A stretch of DNA of 64,000 nt, taken from assembly GCF_023715785.1 (NCBI RefSeq), contig NZ_JAMBOX010000007.1, forward strand, positions 185,239-249,238, given 5' to 3'. The position numbers and the translations under genes were made by a program. Positions 1 through 7,816 of this stretch are shown here, piece after piece (position 1 is the first letter of the stretch; the number at the start of each line of letters is the position of its first letter). Origin of the DNA: Neobacillus niacini (GTDB lineage Bacteria > Bacillota > Bacilli > Bacillales > Cytobacillaceae). The notes beneath the pieces are model-generated. The model was given only the letters and a program-made list of their open reading frames with translations. It ran no database searches and was not told the DNA's origin.

Positions 1-382
1 CTAGGAATACCGGTTGGAGAGCATTCGTCAGCGGTGTTTTACTTGGATTATAAGCATTTGAAATAAAAGCAACATCAACAATTCCATCCTTTAACCCTTC
101 AAGTGTGCTGGCTGCATCCATGGCTACACCACCATAGGAAATTTGCTCAATTTTGACTTTTCCGTTCGTTCTTTTTTCTAGCTCTTCCGCCCATGCTCTG
201 AGTCCTTTTGACTGTGCTGCACCTTCTAAAAGCGCTGTGGAAACTGTAAGCTTTATCGTTTTTTCGCTATTTTTATTTCCACCTTTAGAAGATTGCTGAC
301 TACCACTAGATTCGGTTGAACACCCAACTGCAACTAATATAAGGAGCAAAAGTAACATAAAACTGATGGTCAATTTTTTCAT
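1..382 (-). CDS. TRAP-type solute-binding lipoprotein (DctP-like), partial
   Basis: Only the N-terminal part lies in the window; the gene runs off the left edge. The start is ATG at 382, behind an AAGGGGG ribosome binding site. The product opens with KK, a hydrophobic segment and a lipobox ending VAVGC, so it should be a lipoprotein anchored outside the membrane. After a Ser/Gly-rich linker it reads TIKLTVSTALLEGAAQSKGL, then a segment ending ERTNGKVKIEQISYGG, which is the typical opening of DctP-family periplasmic receptors for dicarboxylates or other organic acids. No TRAP membrane genes are visible here. Family assignment is good, the ligand unknown. Confidence 0.72.
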   Translation of the reverse strand, partial: MKKLTISFMLLLLLILVAVGCSTESSGSQQSSKGGNKNSEKTIKLTVSTALLEGAAQSKGLRAWAEELEKRTNGKVKIEQISYGGVAMDAASTLEGLKDGIVDVAFISNAYNPSKTPLTNALQPVFL

Positions 383-508
383 TAATAAATCCCCCTTTTT
401 TAAATAGTTAAGCGAAATTTTACATGATTGATAGGATTATTTGTTTGTCTTGCTAGACTAATCCTTTTTAGGTAGTGTATTGAAAAAATGATTATTTTCC
501 TTATTAAG

Positions 509-770
509 AAGTGAATCACCTTTCAGATTAAATGTAAAAAAAATACTGGTTATATCTCGCTTGCTCAATGAGGTTTAGGCAATTTAATCTTGATCAAATC
601 ACAATGAACCAAATTTAATACATGAATCAGCTTTCAGTTTTAGTAATTAAAAAATACTGGTTATATTTTGCTAGACCAATAGGTTAAGGCAATTTAAATC
701 GTGTTATATTTCGCAATAAATCAAAGTAATACATGAATCAGTTTTCAATTTTAGAGTAAAAAAATTTGTT
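509..770. repeat. degenerate tandem repeat, unit about 111 bp, 2.3 copies
   Basis: The gene-free stretch 383-1154 contains three diverged copies of a block starting TGAATCA and leading, in the first two copies, to AATACTGGTTATAT and then TTTAGGCAATTTAA or TTAAGGCAATTTAA. Copies start near 511, 623 and 734, a spacing of 111-112 bp. The third copy is cut short near 770. No open frame or strong promoter is seen in the rest of this intergenic stretch. It is probably a remnant of local tandem duplication; a binding-site array is possible but unsupported. Confidence 0.55.
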
Positions 771-1154
771 GGACATCCTTTTTTTTCAGTAATAACCTAT
801 AAACAGCCAATTTAATCAACGATTTTTTGATAGCGTTTTCATAAATTGATATAAAAAATTTGTTAAGCACCACCTACCTAAAATAGTATGGTATTACAAC
901 TATACTCTTGGACTACTACGATAGAACACTTTACTCTAAATTTTCCACTCAACTTCTAAAGGTTAGAACATTAAGGATTAAATCCCTCCCTTTTGACTTT
1001 AGGAAGTGTCCTTCTTTTTCATACTACAAATATCATATTAACTTATGATAAATTTGTCAATTATGAATTTTCAGTTTTTTATGATGATAAACATAAACTA
1101 TTTAATCTGCTCAAGCAAAATAGTTTTCAACACAACTAGGAAATAATCAGCCAC

Positions 1155-1175
1155 CCCCTGTAAAAAGTACAGGGG
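1155..1175 (-). terminator. hairpin downstream of acyl-CoA synthetase
   Basis: CCCCTGTA (1155-1162) pairs with TACAGGGG (1168-1175) around a 5-nt loop, 20 bp past the stop of the synthetase gene. The U tract on the minus strand is poor, so it is a weak terminator or an mRNA 3'-end stabiliser. Confidence 0.5.
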
Positions 1176-1194
1176 ATGTTATGCATAGAATCTG

Positions 1195-2703
1195 CTATTG
1201 AATAGTGGCCTTCGGTTTGAGTGTGTGCTTTAACACCTTTCCACTTGCATTTCGTGGTAATGTATCAAAGAATTCTACTTCCGCAGGCAGTTTATATTTG
1301 GCCAGTTTGTTTTTGCAATAGGATATGACGTCTTCCTCGGACAAGGATTTTCCTTCTTTTAACACGACATATGCTTTGGGCACTTCGCCGTAAACTTCAT
1401 GAGGAACGCCGACCACAGCCGCCTCGAGGATTTCATCCATCGCATATAATACTTCCTCGATTTCAACTGGGTATACATTCTCTCCGCCGCGGATCATCAT
1501 GTCTTTTTTTCGGTCAACAATGTATAACAATCCGTCCTCATCCAAACGGCCCAGGTCGCCGCTATACATCCAGCCATCCTTCAGGGTTTCCCGCGTTGCT
1601 TCCTCATTTTTTAAGTATCCCTTCATGACCTGAGGACCTTTTACGATAATTTCGCCCACTTCTCCAACAGGAACATCCATCCCGTATACATCTACAACCC
1701 TTACTTGTGTATGAGGCAGCGGCTCTCCAACAGAACCGATTTTGTCAAGAGCGTAATGATCCTTTAGAGTAGTAGCCCCAGGAGAATTTTCTGTTTGACC
1801 ATATAAGTTTTGAACCTTTACATTTGGATAGAGCGTTTTCACTTTTTTCACCAATTCATAAGGCATTGGCGCTGCACCATACGTAAATAGTCGTAATTGG
1901 GACAGGTCGGTTTGGGACAGTTTTGATGTATTGAGCAGAATGCTGTAAATCGCCGGTACGCCAAAGAAAATCGTTACTTGTTCCCTTTCCATTGTTTCCA
2001 ATGTTTTTTCAGGTGAAAATGCCTCCTCAATGACGACCGTTCCACCCCGTAGGATTGTCGGAATAGAAAAACAATGGCTTGCTGCACAATGGAATAGTGG
2101 TGTGACGATGTGCATTCGGTCGGATGAAGTAACTTCCAGAGACTCGGCCCAAATAGTAGCAATTGCCCGGACGTTGCCAGCGGAAAGCATAACACCTTTT
2201 GGCTTTCCCGTTGTGCCGGATGTGTAAAAAATAACAGCTGTGTCCTCTTCACAAATAGCAGGTTTAGTATAAGAAAGGGAATCATCGGCAATAACCGACC
2301 TGAAAGATTCGTTACCGCCCACTTCAAGAAGATCTTGGAACCGTTCTAGTGGCGTTTCCATTTGATTTAATACGTCTTTTAACCGTACATCATAGATAAG
2401 GGCTTTTGCTTCAGAATGATTGAAAATGTACTCTACTTCAGGGGCAGCTAGTTTCGTATTAACAGGAAGTACGGCGAATCCTCCCAGTTGACATGCATAA
2501 TAAACGATAAGAAAATCATCGGAATTCTGCAGGTAAAGTGCGATAATGTCCTCTTTTTTATAACCTTTACTCTGAAAATAGCCTGCTAGGTTTACTGCTT
2601 TTTGGAAAAATTCTCCGTAGGTAGTTTCCCTGTTTTGAAAAGATGTAATAACTTTATCAGGTTGAGTTTGCGCATGTTGTGCCAACTGTTCAAATATAAA
2701 CAT
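1195..2703 (-). CDS. acyl-CoA synthetase (AMP-forming, class I adenylate-forming enzyme)
   Basis: The 502-residue product should activate a carboxylic acid to its CoA thioester via an acyl-adenylate. The P-loop YTSGTTGKPKGV lies near residue 160, the motif LYGQTE near 300, and the hinge/A8 region GDLGRLDEDGLLYIVDRKKD follows. The C-terminal NASGKVLK carries the catalytic lysine. Length is normal for medium/long-chain acyl-CoA ligases. A GTG nine bases upstream overlaps the ribosome binding site AAAGGAG, so ATG at 2703 is chosen. It is monocistronic with its own promoter and an overlapping dyad. Substrate chain length cannot be told from the sequence. Confidence 0.88.
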   Translation of the reverse strand: MFIFEQLAQHAQTQPDKVITSFQNRETTYGEFFQKAVNLAGYFQSKGYKKEDIIALYLQNSDDFLIVYYACQLGGFAVLPVNTKLAAPEVEYIFNHSEAKALIYDVRLKDVLNQMETPLERFQDLLEVGGNESFRSVIADDSLSYTKPAICEEDTAVIFYTSGTTGKPKGVMLSAGNVRAIATIWAESLEVTSSDRMHIVTPLFHCAASHCFSIPTILRGGTVVIEEAFSPEKTLETMEREQVTIFFGVPAIYSILLNTSKLSQTDLSQLRLFTYGAAPMPYELVKKVKTLYPNVKVQNLYGQTENSPGATTLKDHYALDKIGSVGEPLPHTQVRVVDVYGMDVPVGEVGEIIVKGPQVMKGYLKNEEATRETLKDGWMYSGDLGRLDEDGLLYIVDRKKDMMIRGGENVYPVEIEEVLYAMDEILEAAVVGVPHEVYGEVPKAYVVLKEGKSLSEEDVISYCKNKLAKYKLPAEVEFFDTLPRNASGKVLKHTLKPKATIQ

Positions 2704-2728
2704 AGTATACACTCCTTTAAATGCAGTC

Positions 2729-2764
2729 AGAATAATTATACTAGATATAATATTCTGATAACAA
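2729..2764 (-). promoter_or_regulatory. promoter with overlapping inverted repeat, acyl-CoA synthetase gene
   Basis: On the minus strand TTGTTA (2759-2764) and TATAAT (2735-2740) are separated by 18 bp, a good sigma-A promoter. An inverted repeat with arms AGAATAATTATA (2729-2740) and TATAATATTCT (2746-2756) covers the -10 and spacer, as expected for a repressor operator. The regulator is unknown and not encoded next to it. Confidence 0.6.
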
Positions 2765-2982
2765 TATGTATATTTAATACTCTCTTTTATTTAACGCTGT
2801 GGTTTCTTTAAAAATTCAAGTGTGATAAAGCGGTCCATATTTCGTCAAAGGACCACATAAATCTAACATAAAATCTAATACGGCCTATTTTCTAATCAAT
2901 AATATCTGTTAGTATTTTCTACTAGACTCAAAAATCACTCTATTATCTTTCGTCCTTAAGGGGTAATTGATAAGAATATAAA

Positions 2983-3025
2983 CATAATCCACCCGGATCA
3001 CCAACTCAAGGGTGGATTATGTTTT
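2983..3025. terminator. strong bidirectional terminator hairpin
   Basis: CATAATCCACCC (2983-2994) and GGGTGGATTATG (3010-3021) form a perfect 12-bp stem followed by T-rich sequence on both strands. It lies 3' of the MFS gene. The right arm with its ACTCAA lead-in matches the terminator of the antitoxin RNA at 7465-7505, so the two hairpins are related. The rest of 2713-3064 holds the promoter described above and nothing else recognisable. Confidence 0.75.
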
Positions 3026-3064
3026 ATGGTTATGAATTAAGAATGACGTGGCGAATATTATTTT

Positions 3065-4339
3065 TCACCCTCCATGCCCCGCCGTCATGTTTTTCTCTTC
3101 TCCAATTCCTAATTTATTAGGGAATGACAGGCTTTGTGGCAGTGTGATGGAGGCAAAACTAGCTAGCAGCGCAAGGATACCTGCAGCGCTGAACGAAAAT
3201 AAATGTGTGCCAAACACCTCATAGCCCCAGCCTCCGAGGAATGACCCGATGGCTGCCCCAATCTGGTGTCCAACGAAATAAGCCAATCCATTTAAAATGC
3301 CCAATAGCCTAACTCCATACAAATCACTTAAGATAGCGGTGGACATGGCTACAGAACCCGCCCATACCAAACCCCCAATCGCGGAAACAAGAAAGAGCTG
3401 CCAAGTGGCCATCGACAACACCAACCCGAAAAATCCCAGGCCGCGGACAAAAAACACGAGAAACAAAATGTTTTTTCGCGGAAAACGGTCTGCAAGCTGC
3501 CCTAAAAAGATGGTGCCGAAGATGGCGACAATCCCGATCATTCCCACTCCAAAGGAAGCGGTCATCGGCGCAAAATGATGATCCATCAGCATCGGGACCC
3601 CGTGGGAGCCTAATAAATTCATTCCAAAGCCGCAAGCAAATAAGGCAAAAACAATTTTCCAATAGGTTAGTGTCTTAAGAGCATCTTTTAAGGTGAGATC
3701 CGTCGGGGCTTCTTGTCTAATTTTTCCTCGGGCATTCCCAGGCCCATCTGCGCCTTCCGGAACATCCTCCTTCATGATAAAAACGGCTGAAGGAAGAACA
3801 AGACAAATAAATACTGCTCCAAATAAAAGAAGCGTATTGTGCCAGCCAATCATGCCGATTAGCCAAGTTTCGACAGGTGTCATTACCGCAATCCCGGCCA
3901 TCCCCCCTGTCGTCAAATAAAAAAGCGCCTTCCCCCTTTGGCGGACGAACCATTTGCTAATAATGGGCGACAAGCTGATACTGCTTAAAAAGGCAAGCCC
4001 GATCGACAGAAACACGCCATAAGAAAGCAGAAAGGAAATCAGTCCTTTTGATAATACCGTCCAAATAATCGAAATACAGACAATGGTCAGCCCAGACAGC
4101 AGCAAAATACGGGTATTATAGGCTTTGATCAGGATTCCCGCGATGGGCATCCCGATTCCATAAGCAATCATTCCAACTGAAACAATAAGGGAGAATTCAG
4201 TCCGCGACAACCCTAAATCATCCATCATCGGATTGACAAAAGGTCCAATCCCCATCCGCATCCCTGTTGTAAGCAAGACAATGATGCCGGCGAAGATGAC
4301 AATATACCAGCCAAAGTAGAGTCGTTTGTTATAATTCAT
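3065..4339 (-). CDS. MFS transporter (oxalate/formate or monocarboxylate-type)
   Basis: The product is a 424-residue polytopic membrane protein with about 12 hydrophobic segments, a central hydrophilic loop near residues 195-220 (MKEDVPEGADGPGNARGK), and the repeat-2 cytoplasmic motif GQLADRFPRKN. N-terminal GWYIVIFAGIIVLLTTGMRM resembles the OFA/monocarboxylate branch of the major facilitator superfamily, so uptake or export of a small organic anion is likely. ATG at 4339 is preferred over an upstream GTG because the GGTGAGG ribosome binding site lies between them. It is a single-gene unit with terminator 2983-3025. Confidence 0.85.
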   Translation of the reverse strand: MNYNKRLYFGWYIVIFAGIIVLLTTGMRMGIGPFVNPMMDDLGLSRTEFSLIVSVGMIAYGIGMPIAGILIKAYNTRILLLSGLTIVCISIIWTVLSKGLISFLLSYGVFLSIGLAFLSSISLSPIISKWFVRQRGKALFYLTTGGMAGIAVMTPVETWLIGMIGWHNTLLLFGAVFICLVLPSAVFIMKEDVPEGADGPGNARGKIRQEAPTDLTLKDALKTLTYWKIVFALFACGFGMNLLGSHGVPMLMDHHFAPMTASFGVGMIGIVAIFGTIFLGQLADRFPRKNILFLVFFVRGLGFFGLVLSMATWQLFLVSAIGGLVWAGSVAMSTAILSDLYGVRLLGILNGLAYFVGHQIGAAIGSFLGGWGYEVFGTHLFSFSAAGILALLASFASITLPQSLSFPNKLGIGEEKNMTAGHGG

Positions 4340-4381
4340 GGTATACCTCACCTACGATTCTAATTTCATACATTCCATATA

Positions 4382-4393
4382 ACCTCCGGAGGT
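4382..4393. promoter_or_regulatory. 12-bp perfect palindrome upstream of MFS gene
   Basis: ACCTCCGGAGGT lies 43 bp upstream of the MFS start codon, inside the expected 5' leader. It could be an operator or an RNA hairpin hiding a decoy AGGAGG-like site; no regulator is adjacent. Confidence 0.35.
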
Positions 4394-4494
4394 CGAAAGT
4401 TTTCGTAATACTATGAATATAATACATATATTTACTTTTGCATAGAAATTGTTATGGAAGTTTAATTGGTCACGAGTAAAACTTTTAGCAGAAG

Positions 4495-4612
4495 AAATGT
4501 ACGTAAGCTCCCTCCTTCCCAGACCCTAATGAAGCAGCAATTGCATTGCGCCTTAGGCTCCAAAAAAATGGCGACTGACAGGCCAAAAGAACTGTACCCA
4601 AGTTCCCAATCA
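4495..4612 (-). pseudogene. remnant of a DUF3100-type membrane protein gene
   Basis: This stretch aligns by eye with positions 51319-51435 inside the intact DUF3100 gene of this window. Shared blocks include GAAATGTACG, GATTGC or CAATTGCATTGC, CGCCTTAG and CTGTACCCAAGTT. Translated on the minus strand it gives IGNLGTVLL, then frameshifts, then LRRNAIAASLGSGKEG, against IGNLGTVLL and LRREAIGATLGLGREG in the intact gene. It is a short frameshifted fossil of a paralogue. The rest of 4394-4770 shows no gene. Confidence 0.75.
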
Positions 4613-4770
4613 AAAATCAACTAAATGTAACCTGATAGTTAAAAACATGAAACCTAATTATGCAATAATGACTATTCGGGGATTGTAAAAAGAGATTAAA
4701 TCCGCTATTATTGACCCGTTATTAACAAGGTAATAGTTTGAAAAGTTTCACAGCGTAGGTGGTGCTAAAT

Positions 4771-5727
4771 TTGTCACGGAAGAAAAAGAAAAGAATTAGG
4801 TGGGGTAGAGTGTTTGGGGCTCTTATTCTATCAAGTATATTTATGGTTGGTCTTTATACAATCTATCAGTACATAGAAGGAAAAATTAACGTACTTAACG
4901 AACCGCTTAAAAAAGTAGAAGGAAAACATACTTTTAACGGAGCAAAAACAAAAAATAACCTAGATGCCGTAAATGTTCTTTTATTAGGAAGTGACTCGCG
5001 GGGCGAAAAACAAGCCCGAACAGACACGATAATGATTGCCCATTATAATCCGCAAAATAATGCATTTAAACTGATTTCGTTCATGCGCGATATGCGTGTC
5101 AATTTCCCAGAACATGGCCAGCAAAAACTAAATGCTGCTTTTTCTTTTGGTGGTCCTGAATTACTAAGGCAAACCATTAAAGAGAATTTCAATCTGGATA
5201 TTCATTACTATACCATAGTTGATTTTGAAGGGTTCGAAAAAGCGGTCGATCTCCTCGTTCCAAACGGGATTGAAGTGGACGTACCCTATGAGATGTCTTA
5301 TGGCATTGGAATGACGATAAATGAGGGCAAGCAACGGCTTAATGGGAAAGAATTGTTAGGATATGTCCGGTTCCGTCACGATCGTTTAAGTGATTTCGGA
5401 CGAATTCAAAGACAGCAAGAAGTCATTTCCAAATTAAAAGAAGAAGCACTAGATACGCAAAGCATTATCAAACTACCTGAACTAGTAGGTCTTTTAAATA
5501 AATACTTAGATACCAATATCGATAGTTCCACACTTATGGCGATTGGAAAAGATCTTCTCACCAATAATAGCAGCAATGTAGAAACATTACGCATCCCAAA
5601 GGATAGCAGTTTTGAAATAAAACGTTACAAAGGGCTTGGTGAAGTCTTAGAAGTGGACTTCGATCAAAATAAAGAAGCACTTTCTACTTTTTTAGAAGGA
5701 CATGGCACTGTACAAAGAGAAGAATAG
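4771..5727 (+). CDS. LytR-CpsA-Psr (LCP) family cell wall polymer ligase
   Basis: The product has a short basic N-terminus (SRKKKKRIRWGR), one membrane segment around residues 14-34 and an extracellular LCP domain. Motifs are VNVLLLGSDSR, ARTDTIMIAHYNP, SFMRDMRVNFP, KLNAAFSFGG and LLGYVRFRHDRLSDFGRIQRQ, which carry the Asp/Arg residues that bind Mg and polyprenyl pyrophosphate. LCP enzymes transfer teichoic acids or polysaccharides to peptidoglycan. TTG at 4771 is chosen because the ribosome binding site AGGTGGTG lies 7 bp upstream; GTG codons at 4759 and 4762 fall inside that site. Single-gene unit with hairpin 5749-5776. Confidence 0.88.
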   Translation: MSRKKKKRIRWGRVFGALILSSIFMVGLYTIYQYIEGKINVLNEPLKKVEGKHTFNGAKTKNNLDAVNVLLLGSDSRGEKQARTDTIMIAHYNPQNNAFKLISFMRDMRVNFPEHGQQKLNAAFSFGGPELLRQTIKENFNLDIHYYTIVDFEGFEKAVDLLVPNGIEVDVPYEMSYGIGMTINEGKQRLNGKELLGYVRFRHDRLSDFGRIQRQQEVISKLKEEALDTQSIIKLPELVGLLNKYLDTNIDSSTLMAIGKDLLTNNSSNVETLRIPKDSSFEIKRYKGLGEVLEVDFDQNKEALSTFLEGHGTVQREE

Positions 5728-5748
5728 TTCCTCCGATCCCGGAAAAAT

Positions 5749-5776
5749 GCCCGCCAAGAGATTGCTCTTGGTGGGC
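5749..5776 (+). terminator. hairpin downstream of LCP gene
   Basis: GCCCGCCAAGAG pairs with CTCTTGGTGGGC over 12 positions with one G-U, loop ATTG, 22 bp after the stop. The following T tract is weak. Confidence 0.6.
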
Positions 5777-5877
5777 GTGAATTTGTGTTGGCTTACTGCA
5801 ATAGGTCCGTCACAAGTATTGGAGAACAGGGGCGATTCTCATCGTATACGTAGGTCCCCAGAACAGGCCTTCGGGTT

Positions 5878-6144
5878 CTAATAGTTTTTTATCAGCATTT
5901 TATCTATTCCACGAACTTTATCATATGAATGTAATAGTTTCTCTGGTACCAAGGTTCTGCCATATTCCCAGGCATTCTCTTCTATTTGAGATAAAAGCTG
6001 AGCTTTTTCCTCATCCCCGCCATACAGCAATGTCCTTAAATCATGTTTGTTTTTCTTAAAATCCAGATAATAGCCGAGCTGATGATAAAGTATAAGCTTA
6101 ACACAGTCTTCATCTGCCTGTTTTATTTTTAAAATTAATATTTG
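5878..6144 (-). pseudogene. unrecognised 5'-truncated gene fragment
   Basis: An open frame of 88 codons runs from a stop at 6145-6147 to TAG at 5878-5880 and has no ATG, GTG or usable TTG at its beginning. The peptide is hydrophilic and helical-looking, with ADEDCVKLILYHQLGYYLDF and LLYGGDEEKAQLLSQIEENA. Its composition looks like real protein, so I read it as the C-terminal remainder of a truncated gene. I do not recognise the family. Confidence 0.4.
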
Positions 6145-6239
6145 CTATGTAACCATTTATTTGCAAGTAATTAAAATCTACATCATTCACTATTTTTAAT
6201 CAAAAAGTCCTATTAATATGCAAGATTATTACCTTTTAC

Positions 6240-7001
6240 TTAATCCATTACCAAGCCGCCATCTACAACAAGGTTCTGGCCTGTAACAGCTCTTGCCCAT
6301 GGTGATGCAAAGAACAATGCTGTGTCAGCGAATTCTTCTGGAGTCGTTGCTTTTTGCAAAGGGGTGGTGGATTCAATGATGCCAAATACCTCTTTAGTAG
6401 TGACACTACTTGCATCCGTTTGCTTTAACAATCCGCCAGAAATCATATTCACCGTAATACCATACTGTCCCAATTCTTTAGCCAGATTTCGTGTAAATCC
6501 AAGTAACGCCGCTTTGGCAGTGGTATACTCGTGATAGGCAACGACCGGATTTTGAACCAAATTCGTTCCAATGTTGATAATACGGCCATACCCCTGTTCC
6601 TTCATATCTACTACACATGCTTGAACGGTATTTAGAGCCCCTTTAATACTTCCCTCAAATTGTGTATTAAACTTCTCCCACTCTAGTTCGAACACATTTT
6701 TTTGAGTAACTGGATTGAACTGAAAATCTATTAAAGCATTATTAATAATGGTGGTGATGGGAGTATGAAAGTACCCTTTTGCTTTAGCCACCATTTCATT
6801 TACTTGATCCTTGTCTCTAACATCCGCTTGAATGGCAATGGCATTTTCACCTAAGCTTTTTGCTAGGTCTTCTGCCTTTTCTTTGCTTTTATAATAGTTA
6901 ACAATGACATTTGCCCCCTCCTTTGCAAAAGCGGTTGCCAATGCAGCTCCTAACCCCCTGCTTGCTCCTGTGATTAAAACGGTTTGTTTACTCAATTCCA
7001 T
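6240..7001 (-). CDS. SDR family oxidoreductase (FabG-like) under TPP riboswitch
   Basis: The 253-residue product has the Rossmann motif TGASRGLG near residue 10, the NNA motif near 90, the active-site YTTAK near 155, and a C-terminal VTGQNLVVDGG typical of 3-oxoacyl-ACP-reductase-like SDRs. The catalytic serine position, 13 residues before the tyrosine, appears to be threonine (NIGT). ATG at 7001 follows GGAGGGGAATATT; an earlier frame start would lie inside the leader. The TPP riboswitch and terminator upstream imply repression by thiamine pyrophosphate, so a role in thiamine or thiazole/pyrimidine metabolism is inferred rather than fatty acid synthesis. Confidence 0.85.
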   Translation of the reverse strand: MELSKQTVLITGASRGLGAALATAFAKEGANVIVNYYKSKEKAEDLAKSLGENAIAIQADVRDKDQVNEMVAKAKGYFHTPITTIINNALIDFQFNPVTQKNVFELEWEKFNTQFEGSIKGALNTVQACVVDMKEQGYGRIINIGTNLVQNPVVAYHEYTTAKAALLGFTRNLAKELGQYGITVNMISGGLLKQTDASSVTTKEVFGIIESTTPLQKATTPEEFADTALFFASPWARAVTGQNLVVDGGLVMD

Positions 7002-7061
7002 AATATTCCCCTCCATTTTCATTGCTGAATTTATGTATGTGAAAAATAAAATTTCAGCCAA

Positions 7062-7096
7062 TAAACAAAAAAACTAAGCCAAAAGGGCCTAGTTTA
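7062..7096 (-). terminator. riboswitch-controlled intrinsic terminator
   Basis: On the minus strand AACTAGGCC (7086-7094) pairs with GGCTTAGTT (7072-7080), loop of 5, followed by TTTTTTG. A competing antiterminator pairs 7091-7096 with 7106-7111, and the latter overlaps the 3' strand of riboswitch P1, giving a standard transcription-off switch when TPP is bound. Confidence 0.85.
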
Positions 7097-7109
7097 ATAG
7101 TGAGCTAAA

Positions 7110-7203
7110 CTACTTCCCTACGCTGGCATGATCCAGATCAGGTACTGAGGGTCAAAAAGTCATCATCTTTTTTCTCAGCCTGAATCACAGGCTCCCCTAG
7201 TAG
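7110..7203 (-). ncRNA. TPP riboswitch (THI box)
   Basis: The minus strand carries the conserved elements in order: P1 strand CTACT, GGGGAGCC, CAGGCTGAGA, a variable P3 arm, then GACCC and ACCTGATCTGGATCATGCC, AGCGTAGGGA and the closing P1 strand AGTAG. These are the pyrimidine- and pyrophosphate-sensor helices of the TPP aptamer. It precedes a terminator and the SDR gene at 6240-7001. Confidence 0.95.
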
Positions 7204-7356
7204 AACGAATATTCACTTAAATCTTTTAGAGTTCATTCTAAACCGGAATGATAAAATACGCAATAAATTAGTATTATGAAACCAAGAGAAAAACAGCCCT
7301 GAGTCAAATTTTGAGAGTGTTGGTGACAATGTATTTTAATTAATAAAAATTTCGGT

Positions 7357-7362
7357 TATAAT
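7357..7362 (+). promoter_or_regulatory. -10 box for antitoxin RNA
   Basis: TATAAT at 7357-7362, in the context CGGTTATAATAGTAATAA, is conserved at the second locus (63748-63753, GGGTTATAATAGGAGTAA) at nearly the same distance from the RNA. No convincing -35 is visible. The expected start is near 7369. Confidence 0.6.
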
Positions 7363-7368
7363 AGTAAT

Positions 7369-7505
7369 AAATATTGAATAACTTAAAAAAGACCGAACAT
7401 GCATAAACATATCCGGTCCAGCAATAGACGGTTCCCTCAGAGGGGATTGGCCGAGAGGCGAAATAATCCACCTGAGCGCCTAACTCAAGGGTGGATTATT
7501 TTTTT
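7369..7505 (+). ncRNA. type I antitoxin antisense RNA (RatA/SR4-like)
   Basis: A plus-strand transcript of about 135 nt is bounded by the -10 box at 7357 and the terminator AATAATCCACCT / GGGTGGATTATT followed by seven T (7463-7505). It runs antisense to the 3' part and 3' UTR of the toxin gene, so it would base-pair with the toxin mRNA. The sequence from GACCGAACATG through CAGCAATAGACGGTTCCCTC to ATAATCCACC is repeated at 63783-63872. Each transcript's terminator lies inside the other, as in TxpA/RatA-type systems. The assignment is by arrangement; the mechanism is inferred. Confidence 0.7.
7391..7418 (-). terminator. terminator of toxin mRNA
   Basis: On the minus strand GACCGGATATG and CATGTTCGGTC form an 11-bp stem with two G-U pairs, followed by TTTTTTAAG. 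On the plus strand the same positions are A-C mismatches, so pairing is maintained on the minus-strand transcript. Confidence 0.7.
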
Positions 7506-7579
7506 CGGTTAATTGACAGAATGGTTACGATTAAGCCAGCAAAACCAATCGCAAACATTAGAGATTCATAAACTGTCAT
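7496..7579 (-). CDS. type I toxin, holin-like small membrane peptide (TxpA/BsrG-type)
   Basis: This 27-residue peptide begins MTVYESLMFAIGFAG and continues LIVTILSINRKK. It has a short polar N-terminus, one membrane segment and a basic tail, matching the putative holin-like toxin family of Firmicutes. A very strong ribosome binding site AAAGGGGGTGA lies 6 bases before ATG 7579, and the stop codon is embedded in the antitoxin terminator stem. An extended -10 promoter lies upstream at 7650-7658. The toxin should depolarise or damage the membrane unless its mRNA pairs with the antisense RNA 7369-7505. Confidence 0.8.
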   Translation of the reverse strand: MTVYESLMFAIGFAGLIVTILSINRKK

Positions 7580-7649
7580 CCAGCATCACCCCCTTTCTGT
7601 TGGGGAGTGTGCCGACCACCCTTGAGAAATCCTATTCTATTGCAATTAA

Positions 7650-7658
7650 AGTATACCA
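7650..7658 (-). promoter_or_regulatory. extended -10 promoter of toxin gene
   Basis: The minus strand reads TGGTATACT, an extended -10 element, with a weak TTCTTG 15 bp upstream. The transcript would start near 7643, leaving a leader of about 64 nt before the toxin start. Nothing else is recognised between 7580 and 7816. Confidence 0.5.
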
Positions 7659-7816
7659 TTACCGCGCAAACAAGAACACACGTTTCATTCTAATTCCACT
7701 AAAACCTTTGCTATCTTGGTTGTTATTTCTACGACGGTGGTCCACTTTAAGATATCTAGATACACGCATCCTTATGTTTTTCTTCAACTACATAATTATA
7801 AAGTTTATCAAAGCAC

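Noticed and set aside
509..770. CRISPR array suspected from regular repeats
   Set aside because: The unit is about 111 bp, the copies are diverged along their whole length, and there are no short identical repeats with unique spacers or cas genes.
863..882. Copy of the LCP gene ribosome-binding region (AGGTGGTGCT) on the minus strand
   Set aside because: Only about 10 bases match those at 4756-4766 and no coding sequence follows; probably chance.
7369..7505. T-box or other riboswitch suggested by GGGTGGAT hairpin
   Set aside because: No T-box core or specifier loop; the terminator is better explained as part of the antitoxin RNA, which is duplicated at 63.8 kb.
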